Source: Gongronella butleri
Taxonomy: Eukaryota > Mucoromycota > Mucoromycetes > Mucorales > Cunninghamellaceae
Length of the DNA stretch: 64,000 nucleotides
Assembly (NCBI GenBank): GCA_025201375.1
Contig: JAIWZP010000024.1
Span: forward strand, 310,001 to 374,000
Reading direction: 5' to 3'
Below the pieces are notes generated by a model. That model saw nothing but the letters and a program-made list of their open reading frames with translations. It was not told the DNA's origin and ran no database searches. The translations under genes were made by a program, and so were the position numbers. This document shows, piece by piece, positions 1 to 11,412 of the stretch. Position 1 is the first letter of the stretch. Every line of letters starts with the position of its first letter.

Positions 1-764
1 AGGTTGCCAAACTGATTTGACAATGTCTGTCGAGATTGGACCTCTCAAAGCCAAGGACCTTCAGGTGCCTTTTGGCCTAACTCACCTTTTTTACTGTAGG
101 TACAGTATGCTAAATTAGAAAAAATATATTTCATCGCCAAGGAGTCGCCGCAGCTCAACGAAACTTTTACATGTAGTGGATGTTGTCCCTCTCTTCTCAG
201 AAAAAAATAAAAAACCAAAGGTCAATCATGTGGTTTGTCGGGGAGCACGATATTGCTGAAAATTTGGCTGTATCGCGTTTTTGTAATAATCATTTCGCAA
301 TAAAATCATGCTTGGACCATTGGCCAAACTTTACCACTTGGCTATTTTGGCTCTCTCTTTGAAGGAAAATTAAAAACCCAGAGGTTGTTGATCAAACCGT
401 TTTCGAGGCATGCACCATTTTCAAGAATACTGTAGTCACAAATTCAATGATGATCAACACAACTCATGATTCGATTGCCTCCCAACGTTTGCCTTTTGAC
501 TATTTTGTCATCCTTGTTTCAACAAGACGTTAAAAACCAGAGGTCTACTGAACCGTTTTACCGATGAATTCGAAATCTCGACGTTTTTACAAATACGAAA
601 TTAAGCACCACAAATGATCATGATTGGGTCGTCCAAAATAATTGCATAATATGGTTATATCGACGCGTCTCTTTTTGACATGACGTTCAAATCAGGAATC
701 GACCGAGTCGTTGTGAAGATGAATCCAAAATCTTGATATTTTTACAAATCCAGAACGGGTTCTC
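1..764. other. AT-rich intergenic DNA, no gene seen
   Basis: No reading frame with recognisable protein content on either strand. The stretch has the low-GC, decayed look of the transposon region at 23-32 kb, and contains the recurring 7-mer TACTGTA/TACAGTA at 92-98, 101-107 and 428-434. Probably old repeat sequence. Confidence 0.5.
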
Positions 765-1800
765 AAAATATTTGGTGGATCGCGATAAAAATGGCGCCGT
801 TCGAAAGAGATGCACCCTGGTGTCATTTCCTGATTGTTTGGGCACCCGATAAACGAACTTTGTACGCTTGCAAAAATCGACCAAACATCGGATTAACTTT
901 CAACCTCGATGTTCTCGGCAACTGATTGGACGACATACGCGTTTTCAACGTGTCGTAGGCACCTGTTGAATGTCTATCGAATGAGACCAGGTTCATCGAT
1001 GAGTGGCTAAAACTCGCAGAGAAAATTCACTTTTCCATCAAAATCTTTGAACGCGATTTGCTCGCCAATCGTCTAATAAACCTGTAATTTTTATTCCAGT
1101 TTTACTAACAAATGGGAGGCAACGCACCTAATGGGATGACTTGCGGCGCGCTGGCTTGGGTTTTAACTTTTTGGATCGACCATTTCCCCAGGCTGCTGCA
1201 GCCCACTCAGCGCACAAAGATGTGGCAAAATAAAAATATAAAAAAATGCAAGAAAAAAATTCCATGCAATTTACGCACCTTAATTTGGAGGTGTCAAACC
1301 TTAAATTTTTGCAAAAAGTCTTGACCAAAGTAGGCACCTTTCTCAGTCGATCGCCGTTCATGCGTCACTCTTTGGGCTTTTTTCTTATGTTAGGGCGACC
1401 TGTCATTTTGTGAGCCAATAGCAAATAGTCGGAGTTACCTGTTTGGGATGCATTGATCACTCGGAGTTCGAAATTTCTCAAATTTGGCGTTTTCTGAGAT
1501 CGAAATATGTGACCCCTGAGTGACCCCTGAATTTTTCAAAAGTGGTCGTAGCGCGTTGGTTGTTTAAGCTTTTTTGTTGCAAATTTACGTAGCGCTGAAT
1601 TCGATGCAGCTAATTTTGAGCGGGGTCAACCATGCAGATGACCAGATGAATGCAAAATAGTACTGTACCAATGTGAGGTTTTTGGCATTATTGAGTCCAA
1701 AAAAAATCGAGCGGGTCCGTGTTAAACACTGGGCTGTAGTTTATGTCGTGACGCAGGTTTCATTGGCGGGCAGGTAGGCTGTAAAAAAATTTCTGGAGGC
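765..1800 (+). repeat. Dispersed repeat, left copy (partner at 26805-27800 and 30870-30950)
   Basis: This stretch aligns in direct orientation with 26805-27800. Clear anchors are GGATGCATTGATCACTCGGA near 1447 and 27489, and the run TGACCCCTGAGTGACCCCTGA near 1510, which has one extra unit in the other copy. The alignment continues past about 1757 (TTCATTGGCGGGCAGG) but its partner there lies at about 30886, so the second copy is split by about 3 kb. No intact ORF lies in it. It is probably a piece of an old transposable element; no class could be assigned. Confidence 0.75.
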
Positions 1801-4528
1801 ACCATAAGCCGGCAAATTCCCGGGAACACGCTTTTATTTTCGATTTCCAAAGTCAAGTGTGCATCTTTTTTGTGCTATTTTTCTCAGCGCCTCATTCAAG
1901 GCAGCAAAGTTGTTGCATCACTGTGTATTTCGCGTTTTGTGGAATGGCATTAAAGCGATTATTTAAAGGGAAAATCAGGTACAGTAATATCATGTAGGTA
2001 AAGTAGCAAAAATGCCAAATTTGGTTTATTGGTAGCTAAAAGTAACGTGATTTGACTGCCTGTTTACAATAAAATGTACCTGAAATTTACCTGCAAAGGG
2101 GGTTCCAGTGCAAGTGCACCAAAAACGCGCGCATTATTGCAATGTGCGCCCTATACTACTGTAAAATAAAAATATGGAATATCAGAAACTTTGCTCTTAC
2201 AGTATGCGCAACCAGCTTTTATCAGAATACTGTATAACGAGATCAAGGCTGCCACCCCTGGGTGCTACAGGATTGCTACATGAAGCAATGAAGAATGAAC
2301 CCAAAAGCCGGTATAAGCAAAATGCCTGAAAAATCGATTTCTCCAAGCCATTTTTGTTTTCTGGAGGATTTGTGGCCTCCAAACAGGCGTCAAAAGTTTA
2401 TTTCAAGTCAGTGTCGTGCGTCACTGAACAGATCGTGTAGCGAAAAATGCCTTTAAGCGTGAAAAGTGCCACACCTGTCTTGAATGGGGGGAGGGCCACA
2501 TCATTTTTCATTGCCGCAGTATGGTCATTTTAATTTTTTTGTCACCCCATCCTGGTATTACGGATTTACGGTGCCGCACAGTGCGCAGTCAATAATCATT
2601 TGTTGACGCACTCTTCATGTGGCTTTTCTCGATGTGCCATTGAGCCGTGCCGCTCGACTCCATGAGAAGATGGGACGCGTCATAGTTCTCTTTTGGTTGC
2701 CAGAGATTGACAAATGACGTTTTTTTTCAACTGGGATGGGGGTGGGGATCGGCGCGGATTTGAAGCGCCGCATCGCGTCCATCGTCTCAACCCCCCTTTT
2801 TTTTGTATGATTCAATGTCCCCATCCTTGACCACATCAAAGGGGGCACTCTGCATGGGGTGCACAAGGGAACGGTGTGCACCGATGCATCTGTATTGTCG
2901 ATCCCATGGGCCTTGGCACGGTGTGCGGTTCACACATTTTTCCATTGACGTGATGGGCTGGGGCCAAAGCGGTCATTGTGGCGTGGGCACCGCACCGACC
3001 TCCGGGAACAATGACGTCTTTTGAACAGGGATGAGGCGTATGAATCTGTTAAACCGCGGTTGTCAACTTTTTGTCAATGGATGAATGAATTCTTCCCTTT
3101 CCTCCGACATCCATGACGTTTTCAAGTGCAATGCTCGACCCTGCAACGCTGCAAGGACAAGGGAGGGGGGACCGTGAGATGGGAGTCTCTCATTGTTCCT
3201 TTGCCGTTTGCAAACCCACGCAAAAGGATTTTAGTGAGCGTGATGACATCATCGTGGTAAATTGGCTTCGCGCATTTGCCAATTGAACGAGGGGCGGCTC
3301 AGCGACTATTCTATCAAGGGCGGGGGGGACAGAAAATGCGGGCTTATTGTTTTCGCGGCTGTGAGCGCTTCCTTTTTTTCACGTCCGCCGCCTTTGTTTT
3401 AGCGTGTGTGCATGGCAAGACCATGGAAAATGCCTGCCATCATCACATGATGATCCATTTGCTGGGCCGAACCCTTTTATGCACGGTCCTCTCCGCGCGT
3501 CCAGTCTGGATTTAGACTGCGCTGGAATCAAAGGGCGAGGCATCCAAGCAGCTATCATGTGCCATTATACTTTCTTAATTTTTCTATTTCGTTTCAAAAT
3601 TGCCATTTTCTGCCATGGACGGGCCATTTTGGATGAAATGGCCTCTTCTCCATGTTTGGCTGAGGGGAATTGGGGAGGGGGGGCAGACCAAGTTGCGATT
3701 TTTTTTTATATATTGTATACATATACGAGATAAAGATAGAAGTTCTGTTTCAGTAAAAATTGTCGTCGACGTGTCTTTCTAGAGCCGGGTGTCCAGACCC
3801 CCTTGCCCTCTTTTTTTTACTGTTCCCGGCAGGCTGATTGCCAAGATCGCAATTGTTTTTCTCCCTCGATCACACCGTCGGGTGGTACGACACAAAAGTG
3901 CTTTTCAGGTTTGCGCTGGGTCCCCTTTTTTGACGCTGCGCGGTTCATCATTGGTGCGTTGCCATTTTTTATTTGCGTAACGTGCTGCCACGAGGATGGT
4001 GATGGGCGCTGGTAGGCGGTTGGGTGGATGTGAGCAAGCGTTTGGGCATCGATCGCCTGTTTTTTTTTGTCGGTTTCTCATGAAAAAGAGGAGGGGGGCG
4101 AGACCGACGATTATCATGGCGGCGTGAGAGAAGGGGGGCCATGTTGCTTGCGGACGCCAAAGCGTGCCATTGGCGCGCGCGCGCGCGCAAGGGGGGAGGG
4201 AAGGGCACACTCCAAAAGCAGCCTTTTTTGAATGGAGAGCAAGGGATTGGCAACGAACGGGGCGCTGGGTCACGGTGGGACAAAAAGTCGGCTGGACCGT
4301 CGAGGGATTGGGGGGGGGTGTGTGGAGGAAGGGACCTCTTGTTCAATTTGCCCATGTGTGTATGTGTGATGAATGCATGAGCACCTGATCAACCTAGAAC
4401 GTCGTCTCCCCCAATTCTTTTAGTCTCTGACAACAAAAGGACAAAGGACCCAAACAATAAGTGGGTGCCACGAGAATTTTTTTTTTTTTATGTGCGAGGC
4501 ACACTCGCATCGGATGCGCTACTGTGGG
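1801..4528. other. Intergenic DNA, no gene recognised
   Basis: I found no coding region that I could defend. Short frames exist but lack protein-like composition or splice logic. From about 2600 onward the GC content rises and the sequence looks like ordinary intergenic or upstream DNA of this genome, with homopolymer runs and GACGCGTC (near 2664). TACTGTA/TACAGTA motifs occur near 1661, 1980, 2157, 2198 and 2227, linking the left part to the repeat-rich class. Confidence 0.4.
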
Positions 4529-4537
4529 TATAAATAG
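4529..4537 (+). promoter_or_regulatory. TATA box (TATAAATAG)
   Basis: TATAAATAG is a strong eukaryotic TATA element. It lies about 90 bases before the ATG of the small ORF at 4628, a suitable distance for a core promoter with a short leader. This is the best core-promoter match noted in the window, most genes of which appear TATA-less. Confidence 0.5.
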
Positions 4538-4627
4538 AGACCCGGAAGGAACGACGATGGAACCTTTTTTTTTGCTTTTTTTTTTGCTTTGCTTTTTTTA
4601 TATTTCAGTTTCCACACTGCTTGCTTT

Positions 4628-4864
4628 ATGATCATGATTTTCCAATTCTTTGCCGACTGGAAGCTTGACAAGCATCCGCGGCGGCCACCTCCTACGCCCA
4701 TGTGCCGTCATCAGCCATCGTCGTCCATGACCATGGATTCGTTCCTTTCAACCGAGCGGTGCACGATTGACTGGCGAGATGAAAAGCAGACATGGTCGTT
4801 CCAGCGCGATTATGTGTCGTTTCCAAGTTTAGAGCCCCAGGACACCGACCATGGCCACCCATGA
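4628..4864 (+). CDS. Small hypothetical protein (78 aa) behind a TATA box
   Basis: A 78-codon frame starts at ATG 4628 and stops at 4862-4864. Its first residues are hydrophobic (MIMIFQFFADW), followed by a proline- and arginine-containing stretch and a polar, acidic C-terminal part. A TATAAATAG lies 91 bases upstream, and the leader contains TATATTTCAG just before the ATG, which could be a splice acceptor of a leader intron. No family is recognised. It may be a genuine short gene, the last exon of a longer one, or chance; the upstream sequence shows no good donor site. Function unknown. Confidence 0.3.
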   Translation: MIMIFQFFADWKLDKHPRRPPPTPMCRHQPSSSMTMDSFLSTERCTIDWRDEKQTWSFQRDYVSFPSLEPQDTDHGHP

Positions 4865-5408
4865 ATAACAACATCACTTCTCTGTCGCCACCCCACGCAA
4901 ACGATTTTATACCCTGTCCCATTTTTATCATCCTCATCTCTCTTTTTTGTACATTTTTTCCCTATTTTTGATGCCCCCCCTTCTTTTCTCCCCCCAAAGA
5001 AATTGATTCCCCCCTCCCACCAAATTGGGCGCGCGCCCGTGGTGTGCCAAGATGAGCCTCTTTTGATGCTTCGTCCGGCTTTTCCATCTCGCATTTCGCG
5101 CACCGATTCACGGGCAACCGTGACGCGCCACGCCATTTTTATTATTATTTCCATCTCCTCTTCCTATCACACACAATTTGCATGACTAAAGATGGTGATT
5201 TTATTTATTTATTTTTGGGGGTGCAGAGAAAGCAAGAAAAAGATCATCTAAAAAAGAGAGGAGAGAGAGAGCGAAAGAGAGAGAGAGAGAGAGTGGCACA
5301 CACACAACCACTGAAAAACAACACGAGAGCGTACAAAGGGAAAGAAAAAAATGGGGGGGGGAATGGAATCAAAAGGGGAAGGCGCGCCACTTTTTTTTTT
5401 TTTTTTTT
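4865..5408. other. Intergenic DNA downstream of Sec16
   Basis: No gene seen. The region is the 3' flank of the minus-strand Sec16 gene and contains a polypyrimidine stretch, a (GA)n microsatellite and an 18-20 base T run that directly abuts the Sec16 stop codon. Confidence 0.5.
5255..5293 (+). repeat. (GA)n microsatellite followed by (CA)n
   Basis: Near-perfect GA dinucleotide tract with one interruption (GCGAAA), followed a few bases later by a short CA tract. Non-coding, in the 3' flank of Sec16. Confidence 0.85.
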
Positions 5409-8400
5409 TTAGGTGGCCTCGGGTGCGTTGAAAACGTCGACATAGCGCTTGCGCGTGGGTTTGCGCTTGCCTGCCTGAGCGCGTCGTGCGGCGCTTGGGG
5501 GCAGGCCATTCATCATCTCGTCGAGCAAGGGATCATTAGACGAGGACATGGCGGCAGCGGCACGCAGGGCACTCATGGATTTGGCGGCACGCAATGTGGG
5601 AGGCGGCGCGTTTGACGCGGTTGCGGCGCTGCCTGGGGGTGGTGTCGATGATTGTGGCGGCGGGACGACCATGGCGGGCGGGCCAGAGGCTGCCGACGAT
5701 GGTGGCGATGCAGGCGACGCGGCCGATGGAGGCGCATTGGGCGACTTGGCGGCAGGGCTGGCCTTTGGTGGAGGCGGCAAGTTGGTGGCAGGTCCACCAG
5801 CATCCGGGTTCAGCTTGTTGATCCAGCGACCCTCCTTTTCGTCAAAGTAAAACGAGCTCGATTCGCCGAGATTCGCCTTGACCGCCTTTTTCTCGTCCTT
5901 TTCGCTCAATGCCGGCGACGCGCGCGAGAACATGGACAAGAAGCCCCAGCCCTTGCGTTCTATGGATTGGTAAAAAAAAAGGGATGTTGTTAATAAATGA
6001 AGGAAATTGGGGCGCGTCGCGTTTTTTTTCTCTTTTTCTCGTTTTCGCCGTTTCTTTCGTTTTGCTCCCTCTTTTTTTTTTTTTTTACGCACCTTCTTGC
6101 TGCTTTGCCTCGTCATCGTCGTCATCATCGTCGTCAGCAGCGGCGGGGTCCTTCTTTTCATCTTTTTGCTCGGTTTGCTCGGCACTGAGGGGCTTTGTGG
6201 CCTTTGTGGAGGCATTGCCGAGGCCAAGGTCATCGTCGTCGTCGTCATGGTGGTCATTGTAGGCAGCAGGCTGGTACGATGATGGGGGCGCTGGGGCATA
6301 TTGTGGCACCTCAGCTTCCACAGAAGGCGCAGTGTCGTTTTCTTCATTTGCAAAAGACGATGGCTGGGCAGAGGTGGTGTCATGTGATGGCGCCTGGACG
6401 TCTTGTTCCACGGGGATGGAAGGAGGAGGAGCGGTGCCATAATAAGAAGGTGTTGCTGCTGGAGGAGGAGCCGTCGCCTGATGAGAATCCACGGATGGCT
6501 GAGGTTCCATGGGCGGCGCGTCGTCGGTGGTGACGACCGCGTCTTGTTGATACGCAGCATACGCATTATTGTCATAGGCGGAATGATCATAGGCAGCCGT
6601 TTGATCGACATTGGCCGATGCTTCTTGTTGTTGTTGTTGCTGCTGCTGCTGATTGTACTCTTCCTGGCCATACCAGCCATTGTAGCCTTGTTGCTGCTGG
6701 TAATCATGTTGGGCAGTGTCATCTTGTTGTTGAGCATTGTAATCTTGCTGGTAATCTTGCTGGTAATTCTGCTGGTAATCTTGCTGATAAGCCTGGTCTT
6801 CTTGTGCTTGATGCTGATAATCATAAGAACCATAATCCACCTGACCATTGGGCTGCGCCGGCGCCAGCAGCACCTGATCATGCTCATTGGAAGCAGCAGG
6901 CACAGACATATCCGTGGACCCATAAGCATCGTACGAGTCTTGATTGGCGGCCGCATGATCCTCCATTGGGGCAGAAGCGTCTGGAACCTCTTGTTCCGCC
7001 TCATGTGATTCAACAAGCGCATGTGTTTCATCGTCCTCAATCACCTTGGCACAGGCAAATGACACCTGCTTGGTCGGGGTAGCAGCCACAGGAACAGCGG
7101 GAGCAACAAAAGACTCGGGTGCAACCTCATCGCCCGCTTTTTCGTCCTCCTCTTGCCCTTGCCCCTGGTCCGCTGCACCCACTTGCTGCTGCGAGGTCTC
7201 GATCTTGGTCTCCAAAGACACAATTGCACTTTTTTGATTGGGTCAAATCATAAAATAGAAACGCGTGAATTCCTGATTTTTTGTTTTTTTTATATATACA
7301 AATTTTTTTTTTTTTTTTTTTTTACCTTTGGATGGCGTCTGTGGAGCATCGCTTGGCGACTTCCTTGACGCTCTGGAGCAATTGGCGATTGAGATACACG
7401 TTGGGCCTGTCGTAGGCAAGGATCGCGTTGAGGATGGCGAGCAAATACTGGGCCGCGTCGTCGACAAAGCCCGTGTCGGCGAGCCACCACGCGTGGATCA
7501 GCTTGTAGCCCTGCAAAAAGGGCAACATGGAGGTATCATAGTCGGAGTGCAGCGAAAGCGCAAACTCGTACAGCTCCGTCAGGTACAGCGCGTCCAATGG
7601 TGCGGCCATGTCGCCATCTTGGTAACCCAGCAACAAATCCGATGTCAGCGCCCCGTCCACGGGCAACGTCGGTGACGCGACGAGGCGGCTTTTCAAAAAA
7701 AGGGGAGGGGGGGCGTAAACAATCAAAAAATGGGAAAAAAAAAACAAATGGGCCTCTTTTTTTTTTTTTTTTTTTTTTTTTACCAAATTTGCGCGGCGTC
7801 GGACCAGCCGTGCTCCTTGAGGAGTTGGCCAAGCATGTTGATGGCGTCCATAGCATAGTCGTTCCAATTGGCATAGATGAGCGCAAGCACAAAGCGCCAA
7901 TCCGCCAATTGCTGCTCGAGACTCTTGTTGGATGGCTGAGAGAGCAAGTACGACACTGGATTGAAAAAAGAAATTAAGATTAGGCTTTGCTGATCTTCCA
8001 TCTTGCATGACATGCGCAAACAAAAAAAAAAAAAAAAAAAAAAAAAAATAGGCCAAAAAAAAAAGGCCAAGAAAAAAAAAACAAGGGCGGAATTTCCATT
8101 TTTTTTTTTTTTTACCTGCATGCTCGAGTGAGGTGTTTGACAGGGCGTAAAAGACGCGAAGTGCTGGGGCATCGACGGCTTGGTGGCTGGCGGACGTGGC
8201 CGTGGGCGCGTCGGCTGTGGCCGGGGGCGTGAGCACCTGCGTCATGAATCGGTCCATGACAGACTGCCATGTATCCTGGTCGACTGCTTTGGCAAGCAGC
8301 AGTGCATGCGCCCACAGACCTTCTTGGATGGCAAACTCCAATGAACCGAGGCGATCGCCCTGCAGCAAGTACGATTGCACCATGCCCACGGCATCTTGCC

Positions 8401-11400
8401 CAAGCACCGATTCATCAGGCACAAGCAGCGTGCGGATCGCCAAATCTGTCGTGTTGCTATGGAAGGGAAGGCAAAAAAAAATGAATATAGTCAATTTCGT
8501 GTTTTTTTTCGATTTTTTTTTTCGATGTTTCTCCCTTACCCATCGCCAATGTAGCCCTCTTGGTCCATGATGGTCTTGACAAACTGCCAGAGGAGTTGCT
8601 TTGTCTCGACAAGATAGGCGTCTGGGGAGCCCGGGGCGAGTTCTTGCAGGTCCATGGCAAATTGCTCGATTCTGCGGGTCATGTAGTCGATGGCCTGTTG
8701 CTGTTTTGTGGTCAAATCGACCGTCTCGTTGTGCAAGAGGGGACCGACGAATTGGGTGAGGGGTTCCGGTGTGGGCAAGACCAATTCGCGCACGTGAGTG
8801 AGCTGGATGAGCGGGCCATCTTCATTTTCAGAGCCCAATTGGGTGGGGAAAATCAAGCACACCTTGCCGCCATAGCCGACGGTGGCGAGCATAAAGGGAG
8901 GCGGCGCACCATAGGAGTCGTGCGATGGCTGGAGGCCGAGGCCAATGGGTGCACCATGTTGCTGGCCATACCATTGCTGCTGCTGTTGCTGCTGCTGGAG
9001 AAGCAACGAATGACCGTAAGATGGCGAATACGCGCCATATTGCGACGACAATGCGGGCGTCGATGCACGCGACAAGGTCGCCAACGGCCGCCCACATTCG
9101 CTGCAGAATTTCGCCTTTGGTTTGTTCTCGCCCTCGCAATGGGGATCAGGACATGGCACCATCATCGCCTTGCCGTCCAATCGAGGCGAACTCACGTGCT
9201 GCACCATCACCGCAGCCGTCGACGACGCAACAGACGCAGGACGGCCAGGCAGCGGCGGCTCAGGCGCAGGAGGAAGAATATCAGACGAAGGCATCGCTGG
9301 AACCGGCTCCAATGGCTCCATTTCCTCGATAGGCGCGAAGGCTTGCTGCTGAGGAGCTTGTTCAGGCACAGCCGCAGGTGGCGCAGCAATCGCCTCTTGC
9401 TGTTGCTCAACCGTCGCTGGCGCAGACGCGTCAAAAGTCAAGTTGGCCTCCTTTGGAGCCTGTTCTTGCTCTTGCTTGGGCGCCTGCTCGTAAACATCGC
9501 CTTGCTGTTGTTGCACCTCTTGGTCAATTGGCTGCTCAGACACCGATTGCGCCTGATGGAACGCTTGCTGTTGCTGGTCGTACGCGTGTTGTTGTTGCTG
9601 CTGCTCATACGCGTGCTGCTGTTCATAAGCCTGCTGTTGCTCATACGCTTGCTGTTGCTCAAAGGCTTGTTGTTGATCATAGGCTTGTTGCTGCTCATAA
9701 CCTTGTTGCTGCTCATAACCTTGTTGCTGCTCATAACCTTGTTGCTGCTCATAACCTTGATGCTGCTCATAGCCTTGTTGCTGCTCATAGCCTTGTTGCT
9801 GCTGCTCATAAGCCTGCTGCTGGTCATGCGCGTGTTGTTGTTGATCGTACGCATGCTGCTGCTGATCGTAAGCTTGCTGCTGATAAAAAAATAAAGAGGG
9901 GATGAGATGGACGTGTCGCTTTTTTTTTTTTTTCTTATCTTCGCCTTTTTTTTTGTGATTCTCATTTTTTCCCTTTTTATCTTGTTTTTCCCTTTTTTTT
10001 TTTCGTTTTCACTCTCGTTCATGTTTTTCGCTTTTTTTTTTTTCTAATTAGTTTTCTCTTTTTCTCTTATTTACCGGGACAGCCTGTTGCTCAAACTGGT
10101 CAAAAGAGGCGTGTTCCACGGGTTGCTGCTGGGCGTGGTCCTGCTGCGGCTCTGCAACAGGGACCGGGGCCGATTCATGTTGCTTGTCCTGGAAAGACGC
10201 GTCAAAGGCATGCTCCACGGGCTGCTGCTGTTGCTGGGGCGGCGCTGACGCGGGCACTGTTTGGTCCTGGGCAAATGGATCGTTGGTCTGGTGCAATTCG
10301 ACGGGCTGGTAGCCTTCCTGGTCGACATGTTCCGTGGATTTGGCAAACACATCATCCAATGCCTGTTGCTGCTGCTGCGGCTGTTGCGGCGGGCCCTGAG
10401 GAGGAGCAGAGGGTGCCGACGCGGCAGGAGGAGGCGCCAATGGCTGTGACACGGCTTGTGGAGCCGGGGACACGGCCGAAACAGGAGGTTGCGGCTGTTG
10501 CAAGTCCAATGGCTGCTGCTGTTGCTGCTGCTGCTGCGCCTCGTCAGTGGTCTGTCCAAGGAATTCAGACACGTTGGCCTGCTCATCCCACGTGGTCCAG
10601 TCAGCGGACGCGGTGGTGGTTGGCGGCTGGGCGGCTTCTAAAGCATCCTTGGAAGAATGCGCGGTTTGTTCAATGGACGCGTCTTGCGGCGCTTGCTCCG
10701 TGAACGTGGCAGGGTCAAAGGGCTGCTGCTGCTGCTGCTGGATATACGCCTGTTGTTGGTGGTCCGCTTGCTGCTGTTGCTGCTGCTGCTGATAATATTG
10801 CGCAAACGCGTCATTTTGACCATCCTGCGCCTGTTGACCGAGTTGTTGCTGGCCATGTTGCTGACCCGGCTGCTGGCCTTGCTGAAGCTGCTGCTGGCCT
10901 TGCTGTTGCTGCTGGTAATCATAGCCATAAGGTTGCTGTTGCGCGTAATGCTGCTGTTGCGCATAATCATAGCCATATTGACCCTGGTAATCGTAACCAT
11001 ACGGCTGCTGTTGCTGCTGTTGCTGCTGCTGAGGATGCGCTTGTTGCGGCTGCTGCTGCTGATGCGCCTGTTGCTGCTGAGGATGCTGTTGTTGGGCATA
11101 ATACGCGTATTGTTGCTGCTGTTGATCATACCCCGGGTACGCTTGCTGGTAGCCAATGTCCGACACCACCGACTCGGCATAATGGTGGTACAGCGACGGG
11201 TCATAGGCTTGCGTCAGCGTCGACGGGCCTTGTTGCCCTTGTGCAGGCTGCGAATAGCCTTGCTGTTGCACCTGAGCCGGCTGTTGGTGCGGCTGCTGGT
11301 GCTGCTGATGCGCTTGCTGTTGGTAGAACCCCTGCTGCTGGGGGTAGCCTTGCGCCTGCTGCCCATACGATGACGACGGAGGAGGCCCTGCTTGCTGTTG

Positions 11401-11412
11401 CGCGTAAGACAT
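5409..11412 (-). CDS. SEC16: Sec16-like COPII coat assembly scaffold
   Basis: Seven exons join in one frame: 11412-10075, 9879-8540, 8456-8116, 7955-7784, 7688-7326, 7228-6093, 5959-5409, giving 1746 residues. Residues 1-700 are Q/P/Y-rich low complexity. A zinc-ribbon-like C-x4-C...C-x2-C lies near residue 703. The Sec16 central domain starts near 780 and includes LLQGDRLGSLEFAIQEGLW and a helical repeat part to about 1185. An acidic Q-rich linker follows. The conserved C-terminal domain begins near 1566 (ANLGESSSFYFDEKEGRWIN), followed by a proline-rich tail. In the family, Sec16 marks ER exit sites and organises Sec23/24 and Sec13/31; yeast Sec16 is about 2200 residues, so this one is somewhat short. 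The start codon 11412 follows a pyrimidine-rich leader on the coding strand. The identity rests on the central and C-terminal motifs. Confidence 0.9.
9696..9803 (-). repeat. 18-bp coding minisatellite in Sec16
   Basis: Six near-identical 18-bp units (plus strand CATAACCTTGTTGCTGCT with one or two changes) start at 9696, 9714, 9732, 9750, 9768 and 9786. They keep the frame and encode a YEQQQG-type hexapeptide repeat inside the Q-rich N-terminal half of Sec16. Such units are prone to copy-number change. Confidence 0.85.

Noticed and set aside
6403..7082. Long plus-strand frames overlapping the Sec16 gene
   Set aside because: They are antisense shadows of Q-rich Sec16 exons (Leu/Cys/His-rich translations of CAG-type repeats) and have no independent support.
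8560..9894. 444-codon plus-strand frame
   Set aside because: Antisense to Sec16 exon 2; its poly-Leu/Arg content is a mirror of poly-Gln codons.
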